Source: Cylindrotheca closterium (lineage: Eukaryota; Bacillariophyta; Bacillariophyceae; Bacillariales; Bacillariaceae). Taken from it: DNA of 11,419 nucleotides. Positions 1 through 6,544 of the stretch are shown one piece after another. The notes under the pieces are model-generated. The model worked only from the letters and a program-made list of their open reading frames with translations, was not told the origin of the DNA and made no database searches. The position numbers and the translations under genes were made by a program. The stretch is from the NCBI GenBank assembly GCA_933822405.4, contig CAKOGP040001997.1:431-11849 (forward strand). The letters run 5' to 3'. The first letter of the stretch is position 1. Each line of letters begins with the position of its first letter.

Positions 1-66
1 CAGAAGCAGAAAATATAATATCATTTTAGAAATAAAAGCGCATACGCAGGCATGCGAGTTCAAACC

Positions 67-84
67 ATAAATTTTAAAATTTAT
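67..84. repeat. 18-bp perfect AT palindrome
   Basis: ATAAATTTTAAAATTTAT reads the same on both strands. The corresponding part of the second copy near 5150 does not contain it. Function is unknown; it may be chance in AT-rich DNA or a cruciform-prone site. Confidence 0.5.
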
Positions 85-200
85 TTGAAATAGGAGTCAC
101 AGTTTGAGACCGACCGGTTGAGCCTCCTCATTATTGTCCAAAAAGATCGACCTTTCCTCGGGAACGAAACAGCCACATATTTGGTTCTGTGGTGTTTCCT

Positions 201-256
201 GATAAGTGAGTGGCTTGGCGAAGTGAGGATCTGAATCTTGGGGGCGTATATCGCAC
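201..256 (+). repeat. Upstream module, first occurrence
   Basis: The stretch begins GATAAGTGAGTGGCTTG and ends GGGGCGTATATCGCAC. The same module recurs at 378-437 and, once only, in the second duplication copy at 5326-5382. Two occurrences 177 bp apart here against one there indicate a local duplication, or an insertion, in the flank of copy 1. Confidence 0.6.
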
Positions 257-308
257 GAAATTATTGCTTTATATATACATATGTTAATACGATTGCTTCA
301 ACTTTACC

Positions 309-337
309 GGTACCATGGTACACGTGTACCTGGTACC
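309..337. promoter_or_regulatory. 29-bp near-perfect palindrome with CACGTG core
   Basis: The arms GGTACCATGGTACAC and GTGTACCTGGTACC are reverse complements apart from one missing base. The centre GTACACGTGTAC is a perfect 12-bp palindrome holding a G-box/E-box CACGTG. It lies between the two upstream modules, about 200 bp before the ATG, and is absent from the other copy. It could bind bZIP or bHLH-type factors or form a cruciform; this is inference. Confidence 0.45.
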
Positions 338-377
338 CTTCTTGCAGGACAAAACTGTGGTGGCAATTGCGAAAGAT

Positions 378-437
378 GATAAGTGAGTTGCTCAGAGAAG
401 AGAAGAATGTGATTATTCTTGAGGGCGTATCTTGCAC
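378..437 (+). repeat. Upstream module, second occurrence
   Basis: Begins GATAAGTGAGTTGCTC and ends GAGGGCGTATCTTGCAC. The preceding GGCAATTGCGAAAGAT also matches the bases before the module of the second copy (GCAATTGCGAAAGAT), so this is the occurrence closer to the ancestral position relative to the gene. Confidence 0.6.
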
Positions 438-538
438 AATTGAAATTTTGACAATCATCAATGCTTCACGATTTACGTAACAGGTACGGTCATGCGCAAC
501 ATCTCACAATCACTCAATCTCAAATAAGCCCATAAAAT

Positions 539-1467
539 ATGCAACGAGAGCATGAAGGCATTATGGACGATTCATGTCGAAACAAAAAACAACGCAGAAA
601 ATCAAGCGATGAGTACAGTCACGATGATGAAGCTCGTATACCTATACCAGTGAGCTTGCAGCCTACCCCAATCAATGTAGGAAAGATTGTCCCGGTGGAG
701 AGAGTTTCCATACAGGCCACAACATGGAACCTCGATAGCAACTCAATCGAATACCTCAAAGCTCTCTCTGCTTCCAAAGCAAAATCACCAAACTCGCATC
801 CAGAATCGAGTTCGCCCCAGGCCCCCGCCTCGGTCGCCTCCATCAAGAAGGCTGCAGCTGCAGCTCCAGCTGCTGCTGGCTATCCGCGGGACGCCACTCT
901 TCTCCGCCAAAAGCAAGTCGATCAATGGAATATACGCTATGCGGAACTTTTGGAATTCCGAAAGGAACACGGTCACTGCCTCGTACCTCTTCGCTATCAA
1001 CTGAACAGGGCTCTTAGTAATTGGGTCAAACGGCAAAGGTATCAATATCGAATAAAATCGGAAGGGAAACATTCTACCTTGAACGATCAGCGGCAGGCTG
1101 CTTTGGAGAAACTTGGCTTTGTGTGGGACTCCCATTCTTTGACATGGGAAGAGCGGTTCCAAGAGCTTTCAGAATTCCGGCGAGTCCATGGACATGCGAA
1201 CGTCCCAAAATCGTACAAAACGAATCAACAGCTAGCCGTTTGGGTCAAAAGCCGTAAGTAACTACTGCTACTGTGGTATCAGGGCTGCGTATTCGCAATT
1301 GGAAACCATTGAAAGAACCATATACTAGCCACTCAAAACAAATTTCCATGTGCACAGAACGGAGGCACTTTCGATTACATTGCAACGGTAAGCCATCGTC
1401 GATGACAAAGGAAAGGATGGAGCGACTCAATAGCTTGGGGTTTGTCTTCAATCCGCGATTACTATAG
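539..1467 (+). CDS. Two-domain helicase-associated (HA) protein, copy 1; join(539..1253,1358..1467)
   Basis: Spliced product of 274 residues. The donor GTAAGT at 1254 and acceptor CACAG ending at 1357 remove 104 bp. Splicing changes the unspliced end KSRK-stop into WVKSQRRHFRLHCNG and completes a second domain. Residues 1-125 are low complexity: a basic patch KKQRRK at 16-21, which could be a nuclear localisation signal, then S/P/A-rich linker with an alanine run near 105-113. HA domain 1 spans about 130-197 (W130, FRKEHGHCLVP, LGFVWD). HA domain 2 spans about 203-270 (W203, FRRVHGHANVP, LGFVFNP). HA domains are small helical modules, thought to bind nucleic acid, first noted beside helicases; no helicase motor is present here. 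The stop falls right after NPRLL, about nine residues earlier than in the paralogue at 5478. The exact function is unknown; nuclear DNA or RNA binding is inferred. A is present at -3 of the ATG. Confidence 0.85.
1254..1357 (+). other. Spliceosomal intron, HA copy 1
   Basis: GTAAGT...CACAG, 104 bp, phase 1 (after the first base of codon 239). It is homologous over its length to the 94-bp intron of the second copy, and its removal restores an uninterrupted HA domain. That homology and the restored domain are the evidence; no transcript was seen. Confidence 0.85.
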
Positions 1468-1601
1468 CTCTGGAACACCAGCAGCAGGATTCAACGTAAA
1501 ACTGTGAAATACAACGAATGTACAAGAATTTTGCTAGCTCATACAGTATTATATTATATATCAGGCAGTTTATAATATGTCCTAAGACTTAAAATCCCCT
1601 C

Positions 1602-1868
1602 CTACGACCTCAGCATTGGGTCTCCGACCTGAATTGGGATCGTCACTACTGGAGACAGAGCCCCTTTTTTGGGAGCTGTGATCTTCAACACGCCATCCAA
1701 TGCACAAAAGTTGGGTGCCAAGTTCTCTTCGCCTTTTCCTTAATTATATTGTTCGTTGTCGTGGTTTGGGCTGTTGAAGGATGAGCCATTGATGATGTTG
1801 AAGAGGAAGCTTTGGTCAAAGGCTGTATCAAAGACAGCTGATAATGGCTCAAGTTGTAGAATGGGCAT
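1602..1868 (-). pseudogene. Hsp20 small heat-shock protein relic
   Basis: Reading on -, the ATG at 1868 starts MPILQLEPLSAVFDTAFDQS, matching the N-terminus of the intact Hsp20 at 6545-7027. That frame stops at 1740 after 42 residues. A shifted frame carries KAKRTWHPTFVH, matching residues 41-52 of the intact protein. Directly after that the sequence jumps to DGVLKITAPKK, followed by the C-terminal VTIPIQVG. About 240 bp, equivalent to roughly 6630-6870 of the intact copy, are missing, which removes almost the whole alpha-crystallin core. The tail after IQVG has also changed. With a frameshift and a core deletion it cannot make a working chaperone. It is convergent with HA copy 1 and lies downstream of the oxygenase gene on the same strand. 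Confidence 0.85.
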
Positions 1869-2059
1869 GTTGTTATATTGAGAGTTTCGTCTTCTTTGCA
1901 GGTGAAATCCTGCTTTGGTTGTTTCGTTTGATGTTTTTGCAGCATGGTCCTCAAATAAGTTCAAATTCTAAGATACTAAATATTCGACGCGCGAAAGACG
2001 CCAAAACCACCAACTCTCTGGCGCGATCGGTAGACTTTTATTGTACTTTTACATCATCC

Positions 2060-3751
2060 TTATAATATATATTCATCATCGTCATTATTATCATCGTCAT
2101 CGTCACCATATAGCAACCCCTCCTCAATCAACTCAAGAAGAAAGGATTTCATGGTATCTGATACTTCAACTCCTTGCTCGTCCAATCGTTGCCGACTAAG
2201 CGGCAATCCATTGGCAATCATATCTAGGAGAAGTGATGCAGCGTCAGAATTATCATTCAGCGGGAATGATCTTCCTTGCGCAAACATAATAGGACCCATC
2301 TTTTCGTTTTCCTCCAAGACGGACCATGCAAATGCAATGCCTTCTGCACGACGCAAGACTCCAGTTCCACCCAAGACACCCCCGAGAGCTTGTTTTGAAT
2401 CCGCCCATATTCCCAATTCAGTTTTCCACTCTTCGTCCATTTCAGACAAGGGTATTGGATAGTCCATGGTAGGCCTATTTGGTTCCGTGACGACCTCGCC
2501 CACTAGTTTGTCCCAAAAAGCATCATCGTCCAATTGCTCCTCAATCAAGTCCAGCACCAACCTTTTCATCTTGTCCTTGACCTTTTTAGAGAGACCCTTT
2601 TGGTTGCCGCCATGTTGTTGTTTGGACCAATTTGCTATATCCTCCATGTCAGTATAGCGTGCGGTTGCCAAGATAGAAGACGAGTCCGACATGGATTCGG
2701 TGATACGCTGAAGAAGTTCGGATGCAGAGGGTGCCCGACATCCGACACTTAGCGTCATGCAATCATCAGACGTTGCCGATCCCCAATGGACGACTCGTGG
2801 AGGTAAGTACAAGCAGTCCCCTGGGTCGAGTTGGATTGTCACAAATTCACCAGCTGGTTGTCCTTCTAGATCCAAAACTCGGACTTCGGAGGCTTCCACC
2901 AAGTTGCCAAACTCATCTTTTACCGAAAGAGTTTCCAGTCCCACCTTCCAGGTGCGAGTGCCGCTGGCTTGTATCAGAAAGACGTCATAATTGTCCACAT
3001 GAGGTCCAATGCCTCCACCCTTTCTGGCCAGACTGACTTGGGCATCATCCCGACGCCATCGGGGCAAGAATCCGAAATGAATATCCATCCAGTCGGACAA
3101 GGATGGGATCCAACGATCCACATCATTGACAACCAAGGTTGAAACTTGGTTAAACACATCTTTTTCATTCTTGTCAGGATCATCACGAAGTTCCTCAGTA
3201 TCAGAGTCGACAATCAAGAAGTTACTCAATTCCAATTCAGAAAAGGGGCCAAAGTCGAGTTTGAAGGTATCCAAGGTTCCCGGCTGGTGTGTGATCAGTC
3301 GAGACGTAACAGACGATGACTCATCTTGCATTGCCAGCTGCAACATGTCCTTCCACGAAAACACTTGCGTCCCACCAAAGGAATGCTGGAGGAGCAATGG
3401 TGTCTGACCCCAACATTGCGTCTCGGCAAATGCCTTGGCGTCGAACGGACCTACAATGGAAGGAATCTCTGTCCAAGATGATGATGCATGCAGAGTGGTT
3501 GGTGTCGTCCGTAATGATGATGGGATGACTCCTCTACAGCGGTTCCATCTGCGGTTCCATCTGCTGCCTGAGTAAGATTTGGTGGCAATTGATGTCGGAT
3601 GTCGTTGGTAAGTCGAACGAAGAACAAGAAGCTGAGGGGTTTGTTCCCATGCATTCACAGGTACAACAACAACAACAACGAGGAACGCTGATAAGAACAA
3701 GAGGTAATAGAACAAGAAGTAGATCAGATGGATGCCATGCTTCTTTGACAT
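2060..3751 (-). CDS. JmjC/cupin ribosomal oxygenase-like protein (RoxA/YcfD type), predicted plastid-targeted
   Basis: 563 residues from the ATG at 3751; the frame is open 31 codons further upstream but has no ATG there, and GAACATG gives A at -3. Numbering below is from this ATG. Residues 1-34 form a signal peptide: SKK, then a long hydrophobic core ending in six valines, then VNA. W35 follows directly, and 35-90 are rich in S, T and R with almost no acids: a diatom-type bipartite plastid presequence with an aromatic +1. The catalytic domain shows LPRWRRDDAQVSLARKGGG, GPHVDNYDVFLIQ and GDCLYLPPRVVHWG. Iron ligands are H251, D253 and H322 (HxD...H). SVGCRAPS follows, then a helical region and a C-terminal winged-helix-like part, ending in an Asp/Asn tail. 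The motifs match the bacterial RoxA/YcfD class, 2-oxoglutarate/Fe(II) oxygenases that hydroxylate an arginine of ribosomal protein uL16. A role on plastid ribosomes is inferred. Other cupin-type hydroxylases remain possible. A transposon sits 90 bp upstream. Confidence 0.85.
   Translation of the reverse strand: MSKKHGIHLIYFLFYYLLFLSAFLVVVVVVPVNAWEQTPQLLVLRSTYQRHPTSIATKSYSGSRWNRRWNRCRGVIPSSLRTTPTTLHASSSWTEIPSIVGPFDAKAFAETQCWGQTPLLLQHSFGGTQVFSWKDMLQLAMQDESSSVTSRLITHQPGTLDTFKLDFGPFSELELSNFLIVDSDTEELRDDPDKNEKDVFNQVSTLVVNDVDRWIPSLSDWMDIHFGFLPRWRRDDAQVSLARKGGGIGPHVDNYDVFLIQASGTRTWKVGLETLSVKDEFGNLVEASEVRVLDLEGQPAGEFVTIQLDPGDCLYLPPRVVHWGSATSDDCMTLSVGCRAPSASELLQRITESMSDSSSILATARYTDMEDIANWSKQQHGGNQKGLSKKVKDKMKRLVLDLIEEQLDDDAFWDKLVGEVVTEPNRPTMDYPIPLSEMDEEWKTELGIWADSKQALGGVLGGTGVLRRAEGIAFAWSVLEENEKMGPIMFAQGRSFPLNDNSDAASLLLDMIANGLPLSRQRLDEQGVEVSDTMKSFLLELIEEGLLYGDDDDDNNDDDEYIL
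3539..3562 (-). repeat. 12-bp tandem duplication inside the oxygenase presequence
   Basis: GCGGTTCCATCT occurs twice in a row on the + strand and encodes the repeated RWNR in RWNRRWNR. It keeps the frame and adds arginines to the presumed transit peptide, where length and exact sequence are normally loosely constrained. Confidence 0.8.
3663..3679 (-). repeat. Trinucleotide run coding for the valine stretch of the signal peptide
   Basis: Repeats of ACA/CAA on + read as GTT codons on -, giving the run of six valines in the hydrophobic core of the signal peptide. A second codon-type microsatellite (GAT/GAC) at about 2074-2105 encodes the Asp-rich C-terminus. Confidence 0.7.
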
Positions 3752-3831
3752 GTTCCTTCTTTGATAAGAACATGCGAAGATGAGTATGTATTTTATTCTC
3801 GTTCTTGTTTGCTGGCGTTCGGTGGAGAACC

Positions 3832-3841
3832 ATTGACGGGC
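3832..3841 (+). repeat. Target-site duplication, left
   Basis: ATTGACGGGC, identical and in the same orientation to 4779-4788, directly abutting the left end of the element. Confidence 0.85.
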
Positions 3842-3862
3842 CACTCTGTAGCAATCGTGTTT
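3842..3862 (+). repeat. Left terminal inverted repeat
   Basis: 21 bp, begins CACTCTGTAGCAATCG, and is the perfect reverse complement of 4758-4778. Confidence 0.9.
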
Positions 3863-3922
3863 GATGTCGCATGATAGACGCCGTCTGTACTTCGTTCCTC
3901 AGTCACATCTGTTATGCTCCAT

Positions 3923-4021
3923 AACACTCTGAAATCAAACGCAGGGTTTTTTCTCGCGGACTGCTCAACATTTTGTTGATGGTCCAAGTGGTCGACAAGA
4001 CAGGCTTTTTGGAAAAGCTCC
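3923..4021 (+). repeat. Internal direct repeat A1
   Basis: Begins AACACTCTGAAATCAAACG; the first 35 bp are identical to 4613-4647 and the rest is about 85-90% alike by eye, through TGGTCGACAAGAC to AAGCTCC. It contains the 7-mer CACTCTG that also starts the element. Confidence 0.85.
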
Positions 4022-4215
4022 GTACCTGGTACCGCATGCCTCAAGCACACCCATACTACGGTCTCCCGTTCTGCCCAGGATGGTCTGCGTTCCACAAATC
4101 ACAATCACAAACACTACGACGATGGCTTCTTCACGGGGAGAAAAGGAAAAGACTTTACTAGCTGAATTTAAAATGAATGAAACTGTATATTTGTATTGTT
4201 GCCATTCATTGGTGT

Positions 4216-4319
4216 CTTCTTTAGTTTGATTGATGAAATTCCGTCGTCACGCCAGTCAAGTCGCAATTTCTCCGCACCTACTTCTCCAATTGAATGTCTG
4301 AAAACTGTAATTATTAGCT
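4216..4319 (+). repeat. Diverged tandem repeat D1
   Basis: Shared blocks with 4373-4488 in the same order: CTTCTTT, TTGATTG, TCTGTCGTCA-like, TTTCTC, CAATTGAAT, TGAAAA, and TATNAGCT at the end. D2 is about 12 bp longer in the middle. This is an old internal duplication within the element. Confidence 0.65.
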
Positions 4320-4372
4320 GAATAAATATTGAAGGAAATCGTGTATTGCCGTAATGTCCGATCCATTTCTGA

Positions 4373-4488
4373 CTTCTTTGGGTTGATTGGTGTTTAAATT
4401 CGTTTGAATTTCTGTCGTCAATCAGTGAGCCACCATTTCTCGCTACCCAGACTCGCAATTGAATATATGAAAATTCCCAATATCAGCT
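4373..4488 (+). repeat. Diverged tandem repeat D2
   Basis: Partner of 4216-4319; the two units are offset by 157 bp. Confidence 0.65.
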
Positions 4489-4612
4489 ATATACTCATAG
4501 AATATGCTTGTTGTAGGATGGATGTTATTGATATTGTTGTCATTGCTGCACGAAAGTAAAATAAATTGTGTCGAGCGGGAGACAGTGCGGGCGAGAAATT
4601 TGTGGTGTCTCA

Positions 4613-4710
4613 AAACACTCTGAAATCAAACGCAGGGTTTTTTCTCGCAGACTGCTCAACATTTTGTAGAAAGTCCAACTGGTCGACAAGACGAGATTTT
4701 TGGAAGCTCC
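4613..4710 (+). repeat. Internal direct repeat A2
   Basis: Partner of 3923-4021. It is preceded by GTCTCAAAACAC (4607-4618), a 12-mer that recurs at 4752-4763 next to the right end of the element and at 9630-9641. Confidence 0.85.
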
Positions 4711-4757
4711 CGCACTTCACTGTTCCTACCGCTCAATAAAAAACTAAAGAAGTCTCA

Positions 4758-4778
4758 AAACACGATTGCTACAGAGTG
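4758..4778 (-). repeat. Right terminal inverted repeat
   Basis: 21 bp ending CGATTGCTACAGAGTG, the perfect reverse complement of 3842-3862. Confidence 0.9.
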
Positions 4779-4788
4779 ATTGACGGGC
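4779..4788 (+). repeat. Target-site duplication, right
   Basis: ATTGACGGGC, identical to 3832-3841, directly after the right end of the element. Confidence 0.85.
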
Positions 4789-4865
4789 GGGAGAGCGATG
4801 GTTGCTCACGTGTGGTCCTCTTCGACTATCAGTTGGCATTTCATTCGATTGCAAAGTCCCATCTC

Positions 4866-4883
4866 ATATATATATATAAATAT
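4866..4883. promoter_or_regulatory. TATA-like alternating tract
   Basis: An 18-bp run of alternating A and T ending TATAAATAT. With the transposon removed it would be about 168 bp upstream of the oxygenase ATG; now it is about 1.1 kb away. It is symmetric enough to serve either strand. Use as a promoter is inference. Confidence 0.3.
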
Positions 4884-5239
4884 CAGGAGCGCCAACGCAA
4901 ATTCGGTTCAACATTTTAGAAACCTTTTTGTGGTGAATGAATGAATAATAATAACAAGCAAGAGCAACTGTATTCATCAAACCATGAAACGAGTTGGAAA
5001 CATTTGGTTACGGACACGAGGAGTACGGTAGGATTCGACTACCTATGTACAAGTATCTTACAAGAAAAAATCCTTTCCGTATGGGAGGAGCATCTTCAAA
5101 ACTAGAAGCAAGAGTAAAAGTGCGTACAGGCAAATGCATCACTTATTGGTTTGTTTAATAAAACGAGAGATGTTAGGTTCGGTTCTGTACAATCGAAACC
5201 AATTTAGTCCGACCGGGTGAGCCCTTTTGCAATGTAAAC

Positions 5240-5256
5240 CGAAGGCTTCGCCTTCG
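5240..5256. repeat. Perfect hairpin in the flank of HA copy 2
   Basis: CGAAGGC-TTC-GCCTTCG, a 7-bp stem with a 3-nt loop. The homologous stretch of copy 1 around 140 lacks these roughly 17 bases, so the hairpin looks like a discrete insertion in copy 2, or a loss in copy 1. Confidence 0.6.
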
Positions 5257-5325
5257 AAAAAAATCGATTCGTCTTTAAGGACAAAACCGCCAATCAAAGG
5301 TTCTCTGGTAGCAATTGCGAAAGAT

Positions 5326-5382
5326 GATAAGTGAGTGGCTTGTTGAAGAGAGGAACGTGATTCTTGAGGGCGTATGTTGCAC
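5326..5382 (+). repeat. Single upstream module of HA copy 2
   Basis: GATAAGTGAGTGGCTTG to GAGGGCGTATGTTGCAC; counterpart of the two modules at 201-256 and 378-437. Confidence 0.6.
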
Positions 5383-5477
5383 AATATTGACAAAATCATT
5401 TTTCAACATTTCACGATTTACGTACCGGTCACTCGTAATATATCACAATCACTCAATCACAAACAATCCCATAAAAT

Positions 5478-6420
5478 ATGCAACGAGAGCATGAAGTTAT
5501 GAACGATTCATGTCGAAACAACAAACAACGCAGTAATTCAAGCGGTCATTACAGTCATGATGAAGCTCGTATACCTATACCAGTGAGCTTGCAGCCTACC
5601 CCAATCAACCTAGATAAGATCGTCCCAGTGGAGAGGGTTTCCATACAGGCCACGAAATGGAATCTGGATAGCAACTCAATCGAATACCTCAAAGGCCTCG
5701 CTGCTTCCAAATCATCATCACCAAACTCGCATCAAGACTCGCATCAAGACTCGCATCAAGACTCGATCTCGCACAAGGCCCGAGCCTCGGGCGCTTCCAC
5801 CAAGGCTGCTGCTGGCTATCCAGACGCCACCCTTCTCCGACAAAAGCAAGTCGATCAATGGAATATTCGCTATGCCGAACTCTTGGAATTCCGAGAGGAA
5901 CACGGACACTGCCTCGTACCTCTTCGGTATCAACCGAACCGGGCACTCAGCAATTGGGTCAAACGGCAGAGGTATCAATATCGAATAAAATCGGAAGGGA
6001 AACATTCCACCTTGAACGATGAGCGGCAGGCTGCTTTGGAGAAACTTGGTTTTGTGTGGGACTCCCATTCTTTGACATGGGAAGAGCGGTTCCAAGAGCT
6101 TTCCGAATTCCGGCGAGTCCATGGACATGCGAACGTCCCAAAATCGTACAAAACGAATCAACAGCTAGCCGTTTGGGTCAAGAGCCGTAAGTAACTACTA
6201 CAACTACCATCGTGTCAGGGCCTGCATATTCGCAATGGGAAACCACACTAACAATTCAATGCATCTTTTCATGTGAACAGAACGGAGGCACTTTCGACTA
6301 CATTGCAACGGCAAGCCATCGGCAATGACAAAGGAACGAATGGAGCGACTCAAAAGCTTGGGGTTTGTGTTCAATCCGCGATCACTCAATCTGGAACGAC
6401 AGCAGCAGGAATTAACTTAG
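5478..6420 (+). CDS. Two-domain helicase-associated (HA) protein, copy 2; join(5478..6186,6281..6420)
   Basis: Spliced product of 282 residues. Donor GTAAGT at 6187 and acceptor GAACAG ending at 6280 remove 94 bp. HA domain 1 spans about 128-195 and HA domain 2 about 201-268, the second crossing the splice site (WVKSQRRHFRLHCNG). Over residues 127-236 only three changes separate it from the first copy (K/E, L/P and Q/E), so the domains are under strong constraint or recently copied. The N-terminal third differs more: the basic patch is weaker (NKQRSN in place of KKQRRK), HQDS is repeated three times at about 85-96, and the alanine run is short. The C-terminus continues past NPRS into LNLERQQQELT, which copy 1 has lost to an early stop. 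Function is unknown beyond probable nucleic-acid binding. Confidence 0.85.
5729..5764 (+). repeat. Three tandem 12-bp units coding for HQDS repeats
   Basis: GCATCAAGACTC occurs three times in a row. Copy 1 has one related unit (GCATCCAGAATC). This is an in-frame expansion in the disordered linker. Confidence 0.85.
6187..6280 (+). other. Spliceosomal intron, HA copy 2
   Basis: GTAAGT...GAACAG, 94 bp, phase 1, same position in the protein as the intron of copy 1. Confidence 0.85.
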
Positions 6421-6544
6421 AATCATAAAATACAATGAAATAATACAACCAATTTTGCGAACTAATACTTCATTATACACAACGTCTGAATTTTGAAATA
6501 TGTGCAGACTATACTAGACTTTTTAAAAGAGAGTATTCTACTAC

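Larger units (their letters stand above)
1..538 (+). promoter_or_regulatory. 5' flank of HA gene copy 1
   Basis: No gene is supported here; the two short reading frames in this stretch have no recognisable domain, and the one on + lacks an ATG. Homology to the flank of the second HA gene is patchy but runs from about 29 (compare 5109) and is clear from 108 (compare 5207) to the ATG. Shared blocks just before the ATG include TCACGATTTACGTA at about 466, TCACAATCACTCAATC at about 504, and CCATAAAAT touching the start codon. In this copy the ACGT element is a full palindrome, TTACGTAA. The flank also holds a repeated module and a long near-palindrome, listed separately. Promoter function is inferred from position and conservation only. 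Confidence 0.45.
29..1939 (+). repeat. Segmental duplication, copy 1 (HA gene + Hsp20 relic)
   Basis: This block matches about 5109-7101 in direct orientation. It contains an HA gene on + and a convergent Hsp20 sequence on -, with similar spacing between them (134 bp here, 124 bp in copy 2). Homology covers 5' flank, both exons, the intron, the 3' intergenic DNA and the Hsp20 leader up to about 1939, after which the copies diverge. The left limit may lie outside the window. The HA coding parts are nearly identical, whereas flanks and Hsp20 have diverged or been deleted. Confidence 0.8.
3842..4778. mobile_element. 937-bp non-autonomous DNA transposon, Mutator-like by TSD length
   Basis: The two ends are 21-bp perfect inverted repeats: 3842-3862 begins CACTCTGTAGCAATCG and 4758-4778 is its reverse complement, ending CAGAGTG. 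Perfect 10-bp direct repeats flank the ends, so the borders are exact. Inside are a pair of about 98-bp direct repeats (3923-4021 and 4613-4710) and a diverged tandem duplication (4216-4319 and 4373-4488). No transposase reading frame is present; the frames inside lack an ATG or any recognisable domain, so it must have been moved by an enzyme encoded elsewhere. A 9-11 bp duplication suggests a Mutator-like element, but the family is not proved. Removing it rejoins 3841 to 4789, that is, the oxygenase leader to its former upstream DNA. Confidence 0.85.
4789..5477 (+). promoter_or_regulatory. Upstream DNA shared by the oxygenase gene (-) and HA copy 2 (+)
   Basis: No substantial gene is visible. 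Before the transposon arrived, the left part was the near upstream region of the oxygenase gene; it holds CACGTG at 4807-4812 and a TATA-like tract at 4866-4883. From about 5109 it is homologous to the flank of HA copy 1. Conserved elements before the HA ATG are TTTACGTA at about 5416, TCACAATCACTCAATC at about 5443, and CCATAAAAT at the start codon. A short frame at 5081-5158 reads MGGASSKLEARVKV (25 residues), which is too little to call. An 86-residue frame on - (5139-5399) has an ATG but is broken in the homologous flank of copy 1, so I do not count it. Confidence 0.4.

Noticed and set aside
1245..1478. 77-codon minus-strand frame over the end of HA copy 1
   Set aside because: Shadow of the spliced HA gene; no domain.
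3752..3844. N-terminal extension of the oxygenase by 31 codons
   Set aside because: The upstream frame has no ATG (it begins at GTG) and would put a charged segment before the signal peptide; the ATG at 3751 fits the presequence.
3793..4095. 100-codon minus-strand frame across the left end of the transposon
   Set aside because: It starts at GTG, crosses the insertion border and reads repeat DNA; no domain.
3973..4161. 62-codon plus-strand frame inside repeat A1
   Set aside because: The matching repeat A2 does not keep the frame, and no domain is visible.
4168..4458. 96-codon minus-strand frame inside the transposon
   Set aside because: Starts at TTG, spans the diverged tandem repeat, and shows no transposase motif.
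5021..5045. tRNA T-arm-like GGTAG-GATTCGA-CTACC
   Set aside because: The loop does not have the TTCRANN order, and no acceptor, D or anticodon arms flank it.
5139..5399. 86-codon minus-strand frame with ATG upstream of HA copy 2
   Set aside because: The homologous flank of copy 1 breaks the frame with a stop, so it is not under coding constraint.
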